From: Cephalotus follicularis
Taxonomy: Eukaryota > Streptophyta > Magnoliopsida > Oxalidales > Cephalotaceae
Direction: 5' to 3'
NCBI GenBank assembly: GCA_001972305.1
Contig: BDDD01005132.1
Coordinates: forward strand, 1-64,000
DNA: 64,000 nt
Translations under genes and position numbers: made by a program
Shown: piece after piece, positions 33,789 to 46,300 of the stretch
Layout: each line of letters begins with the position of its first letter
Numbering within the stretch: position 1 is the first letter of the stretch
The notes under the pieces: model-generated
What the model was told of the DNA's origin: nothing
Database searches by the model: none
The model's input: the letters and a program-made list of their open reading frames with translations, nothing else

Positions 33789-34880
33789 ATGGATCTCCGA
33801 AGAGGAAGAAGAGGAAGGCGTAGAGCCGACGAAGGTGTCAATGCACCGCCAGTACCTGAAAATGATCCATCGATGAATGAAGGAGTTAATGTTCCCCGAG
33901 TGTATGATGAGAGGAGTCACTTTGACCGCATGGCTGATCTCTTTCAACAGCAGATGCAAGCGAACGCGCCCAACATAGAACAAATTCGGCAAATGTATGA
34001 GGCTAACTGTACATATCAGCAAGCACCTGAAGCTTGTCATACTGGTGGATTTGGCCAAGATCTGGAGCGGTTCATGAGACAGAATCCTCTGACATTCAAT
34101 GGTGAGCTAAATGCTTCTGTAGCTGAACGATGGATTAGAGACTTGGTAAAGATATTTTCTGTTCTGGAATGTACCGATGAACAGAAGCTCAATTTTGCTG
34201 TATACCGCTTATGGGGCAAGGCAACTTACTGGTGGGAAAGGACTGAAGAAAAATGGGAAGCCCGTGGACTTGACAGGACTTGAGACAGATTTCAGTCTGA
34301 GTTTCTTGAAACTTATGTACCACAGATTGAGCGTGACCGATGGGAGATGGAATTGATGGAGTTACGTCAAGGAGACATGAGAGTTGCTCAGTACCAGACT
34401 AGATTCGTGGAACTAGCAAGGCATACACCTTATCTAGTGGAGGGTGAAGCACGAATGATCCGAAGGTTCCTGAAAGGCCTTCGACCAGATATCAGATCTA
34501 AATTGTTGATGTTGCAGCTGACCACTTTTGTTGATGTTGCTGAGAGGGCGATGATTCTTGAAGCTGATGCCAATAAAAGGAGAGCTGAACGGTCTCGAAC
34601 TAATTAATCGAGGGCCGCACAATCACAGGGGCAGCAAAGTAACAATCCTGCTAAGTCAACAAAGTCTGATAACAGAGGTCAAGGAGGTTCTCAATGCACA
34701 CGATCAAGGACACCTGGCCGAAACTGTCAACAGAATACAGGTGGATATGCTTTTTGTGGTCGTCAAAATCATGACAAGACTGAATGCTGGAAGAAGATGG
34801 GGAAATGCTTGAGGTGTGGTTCACAGGATCACATGATGAGTAGTTGCCCAATGATGTGGGAGCAAGCACGCGGCCAACAG
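33789..34880 (+). pseudogene. gag: Element C gag with nonsense codons
   Basis: The start is the ATG at 33789 (MDLRRGRRGRRRADEG), a basic N-terminus like that of element A. The frame stays the same throughout, with stops at 34281 (TGA, where A has TGG) and 34605 (TAA). The capsid has RLWGKATYWWE and ARHTPYLVEGEA. Two zinc-knuckle regions follow at about 34750-34850: the first reads AFCGRQNHDKTEC and has lost one Cys, the second is CLRCGSQDHMMSSC. The product is structural, forming the particle that packages the RNA. As it stands only the first 164 residues would be made. Confidence 0.9.
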
Positions 34881-37800
34881 GAAAGTGCTGGTGCTAGTGG
34901 TAGTGTTACGGCGGCTCAACCGCGGAGAGACACCGGAAAGGGGGTTGTGAAAGGTAGGGTCTACACCTTATCTAAAGATGATGTGCAAGAATCTACTACT
35001 GTTGTGGGAGGTACTATTTACATATCTAGCATATTAGCTCATGTATTGATTGATCCTGGTGCGACGCATTCATTCATTGCATCTGAATTTGCTCGCAATT
35101 TGCATGGTATTACTTCTAGACTACCTTATGTATTGGAAGTGAGTACTCCTGCGGGTACTTGTCTTCTATCTGATACTGTTCTGAAATATTGTGAGATCGT
35201 GGTAGCCGGGATTCAATTATCTGCTGACCTGATAGTGTTACCTATCCAGGATTTTGATGTAATCTTGGGGATGGACTGGCTGTATGCTCATCATGCTTGT
35301 GTTGATTGCTACAACAAGATGATGACATTTTATCTGCAAGATGGGACTGAGTGCAAGTTTATCGGAGAGAAGGATGTTACTGCTCTGATCATTTCCTATA
35401 CTCGCGCACAAAAGTATCTCAAACAAGGATGTGAGGGCTATTTGGCGTATGTGATTGATCATACGAAATGTACGCCTAGTATTGAACAAGTGCCTGTTGT
35501 ATGTGAATTTCCTGACGTGTTTCCAGATGAACTCACTTCATTGCCACGAGAGAGATATAGAGTTCAGTATTGCGTTGTTGCCTGGAACTTCTCCTTTATC
35601 CAGAGCACCATACCGAATGGCTCCTGCCGAACTGTAGGAGTTGAAAGTTCAATTACAAGATTATCTGGAGAAGGGCTTTATCAGACCGAGTGTATCACTT
35701 TGGGGAGCACTGGTTCTGTTTGTGAAGAAGAAGGATGGATCGATGCGGCTATGCATCGACTATAGGCTACTTAATCAGGTAACTGTAAAGAACAAGTATC
35801 CTCTGCCACATATTGAGGAGTTGTTCGACCAACTGCAAGGCTCAACTGTGTTCTCCAAACTTGACCTAAGAACAGGTTATCATCAGTTGAGGATCAGAGA
35901 GGGTGATGTGGAGAAAACCGCATTTTGAACCATATTTGGGCACTACAAGTTTCTGATATTGCCGTTTGGTTTGACAAATACTCCTGCAGCCTTCATGTGT
36001 TTGATGAATAAAGTGTTCCAACCTTATCTTGAACAGTTTGTCATCATATTCCTAGATGACATCCTGATCTATTCAAAGAGCATTGAGGAATACATGCAGC
36101 ATTTGAGAATTGTACTGCAGACACTACAGAACTAACAACTAACGCCAAATTCAGCAAGTGCGAGTTTTGGCTGGATCATGTAACGTTCCTAGGTCACATT
36201 GTGTCGCGTGAAGGATTGTCTGTGGATCCTTCGAAGATTGAAAGTATTGTTGATTGGCCCCAACAGAGGAACGTTACGGAGGTTCGTAGTTTCTTGGGAT
36301 TGGCTGGATACTACCGAAGGTTCATCAAGAGATTTTAAAAACTTGCTACACCACTGACACAATTGACTCAGAATAAGTCCAGTTTTGTGTGGGATGATAC
36401 CTGTGAGGCAAGTTTCCAAGAGTTGGAGAGTCGGTTGATTTTTACTCCAGTGTTGGCATTACCAGAGAGTAATGAGGGATTTACTGTCTACACTGATGCT
36501 TTTGGGAAAGGTTTGAGATGCGTACTGATGCAACATGGCAGGGTGATTGCATACGCATCAAGTAAGTTAAAGTCGTACGAGGAAAATTATCCCGTACATG
36601 ATCTTGAGTTGGCAGCCATAGTGTTTGCTTTGCGGAAATGGAGGCACTACCTCTATGGTGCTCAGTTTGAGATCTTTACTGACCATAAGAGTTTGAAATA
36701 TTTGTTTTCCCAGAAGGATCTCAACATGAGACAGAGGCGATGGGTGGAATTCTTTAATGACTACAACTGCAATATTCAATACCACCCGGGAAAGGCGAAT
36801 GCAGTGGCTGATGTGCTGAGTCGCAAGGCAATGATTGCTGGAGCAATGGTTTCACAGTGGAAGCTATTGGAGGAATTTCAGAGATGGAATCCGTTCATGG
36901 TTTCCCGAGGAGTTATAGTTGCAAGTATGAGAGCACAACCGGAACTTCTGGAGCGTATTCTGACTGCTCAGTACAGTGACTCTCAGTTGTGGAGTATTCG
37001 TGAGAACCTAGACACTGATTCTGAGTTCTCCATTCATACTGATGGCATACTGAGGTTCTGAGGGAGGATATGTGTTCCGGATGATGAGAGCATCAAGAAT
37101 GAGCTACTACAACAAGCTCATAAATCGAGGTACAGTGTTCACCCTGGAAGTACCAAAATGTGGCACGACATGAAAATAGACTACCGGTGGTGTGGTATGA
37201 AAAGGGAAATTGCTGATTATGTAGCAAGATGTTTGACCTATCAACGAGTAAAGGCTGAACATCAGAAACCTACGGGGCTGCTACAATCGTTACCAGTGGT
37301 TGAATGGAAATGGGAACACGTGACCATGGACTTTGTGTCGGGATTACCGAGGTCACGGAATCAGCATGAAGCAGTGTGGGTAGTAGTGGACAGACTTACT
37401 AAGTCTGCTCACTTTCTTCCGATGAACATGATGTATTCTATCGAGAAGCTTGCTCGATTGTATATCCGGTGGATAGTTAGATTCCATGGGGTGCCGGTCA
37501 GTATTGTCTGCGATCGAGATGCTAGATTTACTTCGAGGTTCTGGAAGAAGTTCCAAACAACGATGGGAACAACCTTGAACTTTAGCACTGCATTTCACCC
37601 ACAGACCGACGGACAATCCGAGCGTACGATTCAAACTCTGGAAGATATGCTACGGGCTTGCATGATTGATTTTGCTGGGAGTTGGGAGGATCATCTGGCA
37701 CTGATTGAATTCTCTTACAATAACAGTTTTCACACCAGCATTGGAATGGCTCCCTATGAATCTTTATACGGGAGGAAATGCAGATCACCTATTTGCTGGG

Positions 37801-38380
37801 ACAAGGTAGGTGAAGGACAAGTGCTTGGACCCGACTTGGTACAAGAGACCACTGATAAAGTGGAGATGATCAAGAAGAGACTGCTAGCCGCACAAAGTCG
37901 GCAGAAGAGTTACGCCGATAGCAAGAGGAGGAAGCTAGAATTCGAGAAGGGAGATCATGTTTTCCTAAAGGTCTCGCCTTCGAAAGCGATACACCATTTT
38001 GGCCTAAAACGGAAGTTAGCTCTAAGGTATATTGGACCTTACGAGATACTGGAGAGAGTGGGGGGGTAGCATACCAGATTGCACTACCGCCTAGTTTGTC
38101 GGATGTGCATAACGTATTTCATGTCTCCATGCTACGAAAATACGTAACTGACCAATCTCATATTTTGAGCTACGACCCTGGATTCATTAGCCCTAGATTG
38201 ACATATGAGGAAAGGCTGACAATAATAGTGGATCGAATGGAGAAGGTTCTAAGGAACAAGACCATTCCTATGGTAAAGGTGATGTGGCGTTTTCACGGAG
38301 CGGAGAAAGCTACGTGGGAGCGTGTGGACGAAATGAGGGAGACATTTCCCCACTTATTTGGAATGTCATGTAAGGGCTAA
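34881..38380 (+). pseudogene. pol: Element C protease-RT-RNase H-integrase-chromodomain, broken
   Basis: Protease has DPG (35052-35060) where D-S/T-G is expected, so the active site is probably lost. A frameshift occurs near 35551 and stops at 35635 (TAG) and 35926 (TGA). RT keeps FLDD at 36049-36060. A further frameshift lies near 36130, with TAA at 36336. RNase H ([20 protein letters not shown]) is 36480-36720. TGA is at 37059. The integrase zinc finger reads CLTYQRVK, with Tyr for the second Cys. The core has CDRDARFTSRFW and [13 protein letters not shown]-run at 38060-38066 shifts the frame before the chromodomain (WRFHGAEKATWERV, FPHLF). All domains are in the normal order and total length is normal. 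Confidence 0.92.
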
Positions 38381-38401
38381 ATTCGAGGACGAATTTTCTT
38401 T

Positions 38402-38414
38402 AAAGAGGGGGGAA
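38402..38414 (+). other. Polypurine tract of element C
   Basis: AAAGAGGGGGGAA precedes the 3' LTR at 38415. The nearby TTCGAGGACGAA block is shared with A and B. Confidence 0.8.
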
Positions 38415-41166
38415 TGTAATAACCGTAAATTCAATTTGTGTACATTGTAATATTGATTAATAAAATGTGCACACATTTGAATTTAATGTCCAATTATTAT
38501 AAAAATTGTGATTGGCGATTGCTTGGGATGAAAGGATGTACAATTGGTGAGGTATCAAACTTAAGAAACCCTAAAACAGCTCGACAGCTGACTGTCACAG
38601 GGGAACAGTCGACTGTCTGAGGCGAAAGTGGGCAGTCGACTGCCTATTGAAGACAGTCGACTGGAATGGTACAGGATAGGCGCCTGGCAGACGCAAAGAC
38701 AGTGATGCCAAGTGTTCTAAATGTGGCATGCATGCGAAATATGTGTCATCAGCTGCCATGACATGCAAGGGGAGTGCCTTGCATGTCCTCTATTCCCTCT
38801 GCAAGGATTGCAGACCTGCAACCTGCAAAATAGAAGATAAAAGGTAAGAAAGAGATGCATGTGAGAGAGAGAAGGAAATGAGAAATGAGTGATTAATGAG
38901 CCTGGCGAATTCTAAAGCTCCAGGCCTTTATATCAGCTGTCCAGGAGCTGAATGTGTGTTAGAAAACACTGAGAATCGAGGAGGAATTGCTGGAAATCAT
39001 TGGAGCTTGCATTTGAGGATTTAGAGAACTCAAAAAAAAAAGAGACTTTGAAGCTTGGACTTCTCCTGGTAAGTTCCAATTCGAGCTCCCTGCTTAAGTA
39101 GTACTGTTAAGAATGTGTCTAGGAAGGTTAGTTATCTTCTGTTAACATGGTATAGGATTAACAGTTTCTAGAATGGAATTGAAATGATAATGGAAGGGAG
39201 GAAGAAACATGAGCATGAAACTTAGAGGATTGTCAACAACTCTAATTCGAATTGTGGTCATGATATAGGCTTACTGATATATACACATCTTCTGTCAACA
39301 CATTAAGATCAAGGAATCTGAAATTGAATGATATTTGACAAGGAGTTAAAAAAGGGAAAGTTGTAAATGGAAGTTTAAGACTTTAGGGACTTATAATAAG
39401 CTGTTGTTGAAGTAGTAATTGCGTCTGGATAGATTAGTTAACCTACTGACTAGGTTACTGAACCTCTAAACATCAATTGCATAGATTGAACCTGCTGGAA
39501 TTAAAGGATTGTTGGTGAAAAGGTTGGAAACTCAAAGAGAAAGATCATTTCAATTGATCTTGGGATAAGCTATTAAGGTAGGGGTAACGATATGTTTTGG
39601 AAGATATGAGCATGCATATCATGTATGTTTATTTTTCTGCATTGTTGCATGTTTGATTGGATTTGTATTAGAGATTGAAAATTACAAACTGCTACTGCCT
39701 GCATTTTCTGGGCAGAAGGAGTCGACTGTTCTTTATGGCAGTCGACTGCTCAACCCTATCCAGTCGACTGATCTACATGGAAGTCGACTACTCAACCAAA
39801 ACAACCAACTGTTCTTAAAAGAAGTCGACTACCCTGGGTAAAAATTGCTAATATAGGTTCTATTGAACCTCAATTTTGAATGTAATTAACTTGACCTCCA
39901 TACGGATGATTAGAACAATCAATCCTGGCCTTATATACAATTACATCCCAAAATTAATCAATGTACGCACTCCTTATGGGAGTTGCATATGAATGACTAT
40001 GAAATGCTATTCCTTGTGAATCCTTGAATTGCTACTGTCTTGTAATGATGTTACTGTATATGCTACCTTACATTAGTATATACTGTTTTGGTGCTATTCA
40101 ACACCACTGCCAATTATATTTCAATGATTGAAACCAACTATGGGCTATGTACCTAAATTATGATATCAACTATCATTTTCAAATGAAAACCTATTGTTTA
40201 AGGAAATTATTGATTTCCCTCCTATGAGAGGTACCACCTGTTTTATTCTCCAATCGAGAACCACTACTGTATTGATATAATTTTCCTAATATGAAATGTA
40301 CGGTAAATGAATTGATATATGTTTCTAAAGAAAACAACTTTTATATTGCATATTATTGATATATGTAATATTATTATTGAAATTCTTGAATTGTTTGTCT
40401 ATGCTTATTGCCGGTAGTCGAGTGATGGCTGAGGTCACCGACTACGGTAGGGATCCTGGGTGCCAGGAGTTGGCCAGAGTATCTCCCAAACTTATCTGCA
40501 TTGCAGATCTTATTTGTTAAACTACCTGCCAACACCGGTAGTAAATGTTACCCTATCTATCATCTTCGGAGCGTAGGGTGATAGTTAGGTGGTGCATAGT
40601 TGGTGCTAGGAGTTAGAGACATGTGACACCAAAACCAGGATGAATTGATTGTACCCTTGTGCGGTATTCTTGCATATGTATTGTTTATGGCCACTTGGCA
40701 TGATTGCTTATATATTGGTACATTTAAATGTTATTTTAAATATAAACTGTCATACATGTTGCATTCATATATTCCTTAGCATGCATTATCTTCCTACTTA
40801 GCCAAGTGAGGACAACGACTAACCCCTACAATTTCAGATTAAGTGAAGACTTGGAGCTTGCCGCTGAAGCTTGGAGAGCTTCTATCTGTTATTCGACTTA
40901 AGGTTGTTGTTTCTTTTATGATGTACTGTGTTTTTTGTATCGAACGGTTCATACCCCGTTAATGTTGTTTTTCCTTATGTAAGGATAATTGTTGGATTAT
41001 GCCTGCACGTAGTATGGACCGCTGCGGATGACTTGTATTTATATTCCGGCTTATCGAATGCTTCCGCAAATTTATTTATGAATTGTTGCTGGAATATTAC
41101 TATGCTTATTTCTGATATCACCATATATGCTTGTCTGTAATGGAATTTGAATAACGGGGTGTGACA
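38415..41166 (+). repeat. Element C 3' LTR
   Basis: 2752 bp, colinear with the 5' LTR. Palindromes are at 38585-38665 and 39718-39835. Several are better kept here than in the 5' copy (e.g. 38633-38642 is a full CAGTCGACTG while the 5' copy ends CTTC), and others worse. Confidence 0.93.
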
Positions 41167-41524
41167 CGATCAAGACGTTGCCGGTTTGTGGAATGTCCTA
41201 AGAGATGCTTAGGATATTTCTTCTACCATCCCATCAAACAAATATGGTTTTGTTTTCCAAATTCTTTGAGAAGGAATACATGATTGCAAGAATCAGTGGG
41301 AGTAAGATGAAACTAAGAGAGTTTTCACCAGGTAAAAATCTATAGGACAATAAGGAACTAGAGGCTTTTTCCTCTAAAGACATAATTGGGAAAGGGATCG
41401 CAATATGAGAGAGAGTCTCTGTTAGGCACTCCTCCAGCGAGGAGATCAGGCAAAGTTTTTGACAGCACCTGAGAAATAAGGTTCTCTTATTAAGGCACTG
41501 ACAAACCTAAAGTCAGTGAGATGA
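41167..41524 (+). pseudogene. pol: Element D integrase tail between insertions C and E
   Basis: It resumes CGATCAAGACGTTGCCGG and follows F codons 58318-58683 (RFVGYPKETKGYYFY, then EEYLLEGNSG, then LRRSGR). Stops are frequent. It ends at GATGA where element E inserted; the codons for DDEP continue at 49169. Confidence 0.75.
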
Positions 41525-42844
41525 TGTTTAGCATAAAAATGTGTTATTTTTAATGATCTATTTGTAATGTTTTTATGCTTGGAATAGACTACTTTGGTTG
41601 TGTTATATTGATTTTCAGATATAAGTGCAAAAGGACCAAAGTGCAAGAATACTTCCCAAAGTTGTGCAAATTAGAGCTTGAAAGTGTAAAGATTGAAGAA
41701 TTGACAAATTCTGCAGAAACATAGAGAAACGCGTCGATGTTTTTCATACGGATCGATGTCTTTTCTGGGTTTGCATTAAACGCATCGATGTCTTTTGTTG
41801 GGGATCGATATCCTTTCTGGGATTGCAACTTATCTTCAAGAGCTATGAAAAAGACATCGACATCTTTTCATCAAACAGATCGACGTCTTTGTGAAAATTT
41901 GACCTGTAACTTTTGGATCAAAACGCATCGACGTCTTTCATCAAAAGGACCGATGCCCATTACGCGCATCTCAGCAAAATGCATTTTTTTGCAAAACGCG
42001 TTGATGTCCAACCAAAGGCGTCGATCTCTTCTTCTGCAACAGAAATAGAAAGTTAGATTTTTTGCCAGATTTTGTAACTAGGATTGATTTATTTCCGTTT
42101 TTGATCAATTTTATAGTATAAAAACAATACATGGCCGGCCAAATAAGAGAGAGTGTAGAGAGGGCTTGTAGAAACCCTATTTTCCTTCTTTGTCAATTTT
42201 AGTTTATTTTACAATGTTTAGTAGCTAAACTCTTCAAGGTTTTGGGGACGAAAAAAGCCTAGATTGTTATTGTTTCAGTTCGATCAATAAAAATCCTTGA
42301 ATGTTTGATTTGTTCTTCAAATATTTTTGCCTTCGCACACACTTTGTCTGCCTGATTAAAATCCACAAACATCTTGTCGGTGAAGCTGAACATTGATGAA
42401 TAAATGATGCTTAATTCAATAAACGGAGTCTACTCATACGATTTGTCACAACGAACACACTTCGTATAGAGCTAGCATGTCTACTCATACGTCTTGCCGT
42501 AGTTTCCGTACTTCGTATAGACCTAGCATGTCTACTCATACGTCTTATCATCACCGTTGCACTCTGTATCGACATAGCTACCGCTGATTATCAAGGTATG
42601 ATCGTTCAATTTAAGGGAATTGTTCAATACAATCTACGGTGAGTTTCTATACCCTAAAACCGCTTCTTCATTATATATTTTCTTAGCTTCTATTCATTGG
42701 TTTGATAGTTCATCTCAAAATTGGTATACTTCGCCTAGGTTGAATATATTATAACTAGTTTATCATTTCCCTGCGTTCGACCTGTTACTACATGATCCGT
42801 GCACTTGCGTCTATAAATTTTAAAACATTCTTTTTACGTGAACA
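41525..42844 (+). repeat. Element E 5' LTR
   Basis: TGTTTAGC...GTGAACA, 1320 bp. Palindromes of the GACGTCGACGTC/GACATCGATGTC type are at 41733-42035. The TATA box TATAAAAA at 42117 follows them. In the distal part three tandem 51-bp units start at 42427, 42479 and 42530, each beginning GTCTACTCATACG and carrying a TTCGTATAGAC- or TCTGTATCGAC-like block. Confidence 0.93.
42117..42124 (+). promoter_or_regulatory. Putative TATA box, element E 5' LTR
   Basis: TATAAAAA about 80 bases downstream of the last palindrome of the U3 cluster. The same box is in the 3' LTR at 48441-48448. Confidence 0.55.
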
Positions 42845-42850
42845 AGTTTT

Positions 42851-42867
42851 TGGCGTCGTTGCCGTTG
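42851..42867 (+). other. Primer binding site of element E (tRNA-Asp type)
   Basis: TGGCGTCGTTGCCGTTG differs at a few sites from the TGGCGCCGTTGCCGGGG primer site typical of Athila-group elements. It lies six bases after the LTR end. Confidence 0.7.
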
Positions 42868-43340
42868 AAACGTTTTAAATCAGTTTAAATTTATTTAACT
42901 GATTCGTAGTATTTAGTTTAGATTTAATTTAAAAAAAACATAAAAAAATCTCTAGTTTGCTTTACTTTGTGTTTTCTGCTTTAATTTGTGTTAGTTAATT
43001 AGTTTATTCCCCGTGTGTGTGTCCCGTTTGTGTTTTGTTTTTGTCCGTTTCTACGTTAATGTATAACTATTTTATTTTTTTTTTATTTTTTTTATTTTTT
43101 TATTTTTTTCTGTTTTTGTGTTTTTCTAACAATTCTAACTCAGTTTAATTAGGTTTAATTTTTTGCATTAGTTTGTGTTCGTTGTTCGGTGTTCGTTAGT
43201 AATTTCTGTTAGCTAACCTTAGGTTTTCTTCTTTGCTTTAAGTTTGTGCCTACGTTCGTTAGTGTTTGCTTTAGTGTATACCTAATTGGGTGCGTGGTCA
43301 CAATAATCATTTAGAAAGAATTAACCCACCAATCGCAACC
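42868..43340 (+). other. Element E leader, no gene
   Basis: T-rich sequence with TTTTATTTTTTT runs at 43074-43112. No open frame and no repeat beyond the homopolymer runs. Confidence 0.6.
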
Positions 43341-46300
43341 ATGGCTGACGCGGGTCCAATTCAAACTCTTCGCGATAGATTCTACCCCGCTAGGACAACA
43401 CAATCATCTAGTATCCTGTTGCCTACACCTAACGGGAACAATTATGAGTTAAAATCACAGTTCATTAGCATGCTCCCACACTTTCATGGTGTACCCAATG
43501 AGGATGCTTATCTCTTCCTTCGTGAGTTTGAGGAGGTGTGTGCCCTCATGAAACTTTAGCAAGTATCTGATGATGATATCAGGTTGCGATTCATCAATTT
43601 TGCTATTAAATATGGAGCTAAGCAGTGGCTCTATAGTCTCCCAACTAATTCCATCTCCACTTGGGACTAGTTCACTGTCCCGTTCCTTAAGAGATTCTAT
43701 CCTCTTCATAAAACAAATAAGCTTAGGAACGATATTTTTCAGTTTCGCCAGCGACCCAATGAATCATTTTCTAGGTGTATGGAACGTTTTAAAGGCCTCC
43801 TCTTAGAGTGTCCTCATCATGGTTTGAACACGTGGCATTTATGCCAAATCATCTACGAAGGGATCGACTACCAGACCAAGCAATTGGTCGAATCAATGTG
43901 TCCCGATGGGTTCACCTCGTACATGGATGAAAACGAGACTTGGAATTTCCTTTTAGATTTGGGCGAGCGAACTAGAGAGTGGGAGTCAGCTCAAGTTTCT
44001 GAGAGAGCTCTACCAAATAAAGGGTACGTTGTTGAAGGAGCAGTTGCTAAAGAGGCACAACTAGAAAGTCTCGTGACTAGACTGGAATCACTAATTAGGG
44101 GTTCCACACAAGTAAATCAAATCGATCAAAGCACCCCTATGTGTTCTTGGTGCCAGTCCCCAAACCATGTTTTTGAAGAATGCCAAATTTATATTGACAA
44201 CCAATATGCTCCTGAAAATGTGTCTGCTATGAACCAATACAACCCGTATGGTAATACTTACAATCCGGGTTGGCGAAATCATCCAAATTTCTCATGGAGT
44301 CAAGGGCAAAACATGCGAGGACAATCCATCTTTTTGGGGCAACCTTCAAGTGTCGGAGCCCCACCTTCACACTTTTCAGGACAACCTTCAACCTTCCCTA
44401 GCCAGTCTGCACCACAGCAGACATTTCCAAGGTTCTCCCAAAATTCGAACACTAGTCAACCATCCTTCCCACCACAAAATCAATTCTCAAGCCTACAGAC
44501 ATCAAGGTTTCCAAACCAAAGGGATGATACATCTAGGATTTCGTCGCTGGAAAAGAGCATGGAACTTCTAATGAGCACCATGATGACTAGTCAGCATAAC
44601 ATGGAAAAACAAATCTCACAACTAGCATCCGCTCTACACGAAAGAGAAAAAGGGAAGATGCCTTCCCAACCCGAACTAAATCCTATGACGAATATGATTC
44701 AGCCCGATCGTATCCAACCGCAATCTAATCCGCAATGCTCCTCTTCTTCCAGCCCATCGGACCAAGCATTTGCCTTGCGAAGTGGAAGTGAGTACCAACC
44801 AGCGGATAAAACAGAAAATTTTAGCGAGCAGTTGGTTGAGTCATTTGCCCATGACAAATCAAAAGAACAGTTGGTTGACTTCTTTGCGCAACCAACAAAT
44901 TTAAATGTGCAAGAAGAAGTTAGGAAAGAAAAATAAAAAGAGAAAAAGGAACAATTAATGGAAATACCCAAGCGTTCATTTGATCCCCCTGTTCCTTTTC
45001 CAAAGAGATTAGATAAGAAAGCCCCCACAATGGAAAAGATCATCAATATGTTTAAACAAGTTCAAATCAATATCCCATTGCTTGAAGCTATTGAGCAGGT
45101 GCCCTCTTACGCAAAAGTCTTAAAAGACTTATGCACGAAAAAGAGGATCCTTCAGACTCCTAAAAAGGCTTTCTTGGCAGCCAACATGATTGCGATCATT
45201 TCGTAACCAAAGATTCCAAAATACAAAGATCCTGGCTGCCCGACAATCTCTTGCATAATTGGAAACACCAAAATCAATCATGCCTTGCTCGATTTAGGAG
45301 CAAGTGTGAATTTGTTGCCTTCCTCAGTTTTTGAGCAACTAGCTTTAGGAGAGTTGCGCCCGACCACCACGACTTTGCAATTAGCTGATAGGTCGGTAAA
45401 AGTACCAAGAGGGAAAATTGAGGATGTTTTGATGAAGGTTGGTGAGTTTTTCTTTCCTGTCGAATTTGTCGTATTAGATACCCAGCCTGTTGTGAATATA
45501 AAAGATCAAATCCCAGTTATTCTTGGAAGACCATTCTTGGCCACGAGTAATGCATTGATCGATTGCCGAAATGGTCTCATGAAGCTGAGTTTTGGAAAGT
45601 CGTCGATGGACTTTAACATTTTCCGATTGGGAAAGCATCAATCTGACTTTGATGATGTCTACGTGATTCGCTCGATTCCTGATACCATTGATTCGTATTT
45701 TAATATCGACTTTGATCGCAATTTTAGGAGAGAATTAGAGGTAGAGGAAGCTAAACAAAAGGATAGATTGACGTGGCTAGAAAATGAGGAAGCGTTAATG
45801 TGGTTGGAAAATAAGCTCAATGAGCCAAATTCGAATAGTGAATGGGATCATCTATCCCATTACAATCACAAAATTGTCACGCCTGGCCAAACGTACTTTG
45901 ACGAAGATTTTAATAACAACTTCATGGAATGCTTGAGAGAATTCGAGGAATTAGAGGTTACACAAAAGGAGATATTGAGTTGGTTGGACGATGGGATCAT
46001 CGATTTTTTTCGGATAATCAATGGTTGGTTGGCCACGATTTTTGTGATTCACTTGATGGTTTCTACTAGTGGAGATCGTGTTGGGATGGTTCTAAAATTG
46101 TAAAAAAAAAAATCTCCCATTGTGTGTGTAAGGTTGCTAAGATAGGTTTAGGTGATGCATTTGAATGTTTTTGTTCTCTAGATGGTTTTTACTGGTGGAA
46201 ATCGTATTGGGACGATGCTTACATTGTTTCTTGGCAATCTCTACGTTTTGTTGACAACGTTTTTTACTGTTATTCTTCTCTTGATGGTTTCTATTGGTGG

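Larger units (their letters stand above)
30929..41166 (+). mobile_element. Element C: full-length chromovirus with two LTRs, defective
   Basis: The element is 10.24 kb with LTRs 30929-33684 and 38415-41166, and a perfect 5-bp target duplication CGATC (30924-30928 and 41167-41171). Inside are PBS, gag, protease, RT, RNase H, integrase, chromodomain and PPT in Tekay/Del order. All domains are present but six stops and three frameshifts break them. Over the first 290 bases the LTRs differ at about 16 places by hand, so it is a moderately old insertion. It sits in the integrase region of element D. Confidence 0.95.
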
